Part shown: in pieces, positions 35,201 to 35,619 of the stretch
Layout: each line of letters opens with the position of its first letter
Position numbering within the stretch: position 1 is the stretch's first letter
Origin: DAOPZC01 sp035353175
Lineage (GTDB): Bacteria > Verrucomicrobiota > Kiritimatiellia > RFP12 > UBA1067
Assembly (NCBI GenBank): GCA_035353175.1
Contig: DAOPZC010000050.1
Coordinates: 1-35,619, forward strand
Length of the DNA: 35,619 nucleotides
Reading direction: 5' to 3'
Made by a program: the position numbers and the translations under genes
The notes under the pieces: generated by a model
The model's input: the letters and a program-made list of their open reading frames with translations, nothing else
Database searches by the model: none
What the model was told of the DNA's origin: nothing

Positions 35201-35373
35201 AGCGTTTCGCCCGCCGCCACGCGGCTTTTGAACTCGACGGTCTTGGCCTTAAGCTGCTCTTCGGAAAGCGCCTGATAGCCTTTTTCCAACTCGTTGATCC
35301 GATCCACCAACGGCTGAAGCCGCTTCAGATCCCTGTCATTCTTCGTACCGAAAAGCGTTTTGATGAGATTCAT
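32272..35373 (-). CDS. secA: Preprotein translocase ATPase SecA
   Basis: This 1033-aa ATPase drives secretory proteins through SecYEG. Walker A is MQTGEGKT (113-120), followed by VNDYLARRDAQWM, the DEVDSILVDEARTPLI motif, the preprotein cross-linking region, the GMTGTAETEASEFHDIY segment, TNMAGRGTDIKL, and the GRCARQGDPGSSQFYISLEDSLMRLFG motif in nucleotide-binding domain 2. The C terminus has the SEC-C zinc motif DPCPCGSGKKYKKCCG, used for SecB and phospholipid contact. It is longer than E. coli SecA (901 aa), mainly from an insertion in the region of ERLERDQNEICNRYIAEAKKAIDDKDDD (about 250-350), as is common in PVC and Bacteroidota SecA. AAGG lies upstream of the ATG. It and lgt serve export and anchoring of envelope proteins such as the giants next door. 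Confidence 0.97.
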   Translation of the reverse strand: MNLIKTLFGTKNDRDLKRLQPLVDRINELEKGYQALSEEQLKAKTVEFKSRVAAGETLDGILCEAFAVVKNACRRLCGTSREVCGHELTWDMVPFDVQLIGGIVLHQGKIAEMQTGEGKTLVATLPLYLNALSGKNVRLVTVNDYLARRDAQWMGHVYEYLGLTVGCIQNQMGPSERREQYGCDITYGTNSEFGFDYLRDNGMAVEPSQVVQSGHFFAIIDEVDSILVDEARTPLIISGPAAHSSTAQYIELKPLVERLERDQNEICNRYIAEAKKAIDDKDDDTAMEKLYQVYHGMPKHKQFLHLLEEPAVRKLHEQVENMMLSEMRKESARDLREELLFTIDERTREVALTDRGCEKLSPSDPEMFVMPDLVSALSALDGDASLSPDDRTKKRQQIQADFMVRSERVHNVDQLLRAYCLYEKDVDYVVQENHVYIVDEFTGRVLPGRRWSDGLHQAVEAKEDVEIERETQTLATITIQNYFRLYKKLAGMTGTAETEASEFHDIYKLDVVVIPTNRPVRRVDGNDQIYKSQREKYKAIISEVEKRYQRGQPVLLGTVTVDTSEVLSRMLRMAKIPHNVLNAKNHAREAEIVSLAGQPGAVTIATNMAGRGTDIKLGAGVVWVPESTIKSQIKLDDKYDNGHKTLIELLTEKPCGLHVIGSERHESRRIDRQLRGRCARQGDPGSSQFYISLEDSLMRLFGSDRISGIMTRLGMQEGEALEHKWLNRSVETAQRRVEQQNFAIRKRTLEYDDVMNKQRSVVYDLRGDVLTSESAHGHILDVFNDLILTQCEKYLTSAKDAEPQELVEWVCDTFPVAVLADEIAAFKGEPEKAAELLYNRVSEAYELKCSLEDQQVLPIMERSVFLSCIDQQWQEYLRAMDELRHGVNLRAYGQRDPLVEYKREAFGMFEALMTNIKTEVATSVFRATTMQNLQRMMTISQAHVQTVHNDMNMLDGGERPQAAPEPQHRPLSADVPQSAVAGFDAIMQAMEKAERAPAPRANAAPADLRNIGRNDPCPCGSGKKYKKCCGQGL

Positions 35374-35619
35374 GTATCAACCTTGTTTCCCGCGGCAAAG
35401 AACGTTTTGCCGAACATGCGGAATAAAGCTGACATTTAACCACACTCGCTGACTGTTTTCCAGTTCAACCTTTTGCGCTTTTCACGCGTGCTTCCTCAAA
35501 TTCCTGAACAAAAAGTTGTTCCCCGGGCAGGCGCAACCTAGCTCCCGAAGGACGCGAAGCCCCTTGGGCGCATCCCCGTTTCACTTGCTTGCTGGTCCGC
35601 GTCGGGCCGTCCGGGTCGG
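35374..35619. other. Upstream region of secA, no gene seen
   Basis: These 246 bp hold the secA leader and no convincing gene. CGGCAAA (35393-35399) and TTTGCCG (35406-35412) form a 7-bp hairpin 20 bp before the secA start on the minus strand, a possible translational control element. A second small stem, GAACAA with TTGTTC, lies at 35506-35521. I could not find a well-spaced promoter. Confidence 0.5.

Noticed and set aside
33862..35439. 525-aa open frame antisense to secA
   Set aside because: secA is certain from its motifs over the same interval; the antisense frame is compositionally typical of a shadow.

Overview
This GC-rich window (no tRNA, rRNA or CRISPR array recognised) most likely comes from an anaerobic or fermentative member of the PVC superphylum, and Kiritimatiellota is my best guess. 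The reasons are the giant secreted proteins built from autotransporter-type beta-strand repeats with LamG-like and PA14-like domains, a BNR-4 type secreted protein, an AdhE next to [FeFe]-hydrogenase-family genes, and a dispersed palindromic repeat whose read-through gives the peptide pattern 'TGILSVAHGQDAHVP' that I associate with PVC genomes. The taxonomic call is inference and was not tested by search.

Region 1 (1-5309, + strand) is a redox and hydrogen block. It holds the 3' end of adhE, a small thioredoxin-fold [2Fe-2S] protein, a sensory-type [FeFe]-hydrogenase with a C-terminal PAS domain (HydS-like), a SpoIIE/PP2C phosphatase, a second small [2Fe-2S] protein, a perfect 32-bp palindrome made of two inverted consensus DnaA boxes, and a second [FeFe]-hydrogenase-family protein with the canonical L1 motif. 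The layout suggests H2 or redox state sensed by HydS, relayed through PAS and phosphatase, with electrons passed through the small ferredoxins. No HydE, HydF or HydG maturase lies in the window.

Region 2 (5310-10937) is mixed and accessory-looking. It contains a small membrane protein (-), a 417-bp gene-free stretch with a dispersed repeat, a 661-aa orphan behind a near-consensus promoter, a UroD/MtaA-like protein and a GHKL ATPase that looks shortened at its C terminus. A tRNA 3'-end-like fragment lies just before metG.

Region 3 (10938-17504, + strand) is housekeeping: metG overlapping a menA-like prenyltransferase; a GYF-DUF975 membrane protein with a CPBP protease; and a short-chain prenyl diphosphate synthase (ispA-like) with an RmlD-like reductase. 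The prenyltransferase and prenyl synthase point to a quinone pool.

Region 4 (17485-31178, - strand) reads, in transcription order, 2182-aa giant secreted protein, 1623-aa giant secreted protein, secreted BNR-4 protein, then an alternative-oxidase-like diiron protein. The two giants share a C-terminal ending of the form GT[IV][LM][LM]LR and look like surface or polysaccharide-binding proteins. Region 5 (31397-35373) holds lgt (+) and secA (-), convergent, both serving protein export and envelope assembly.
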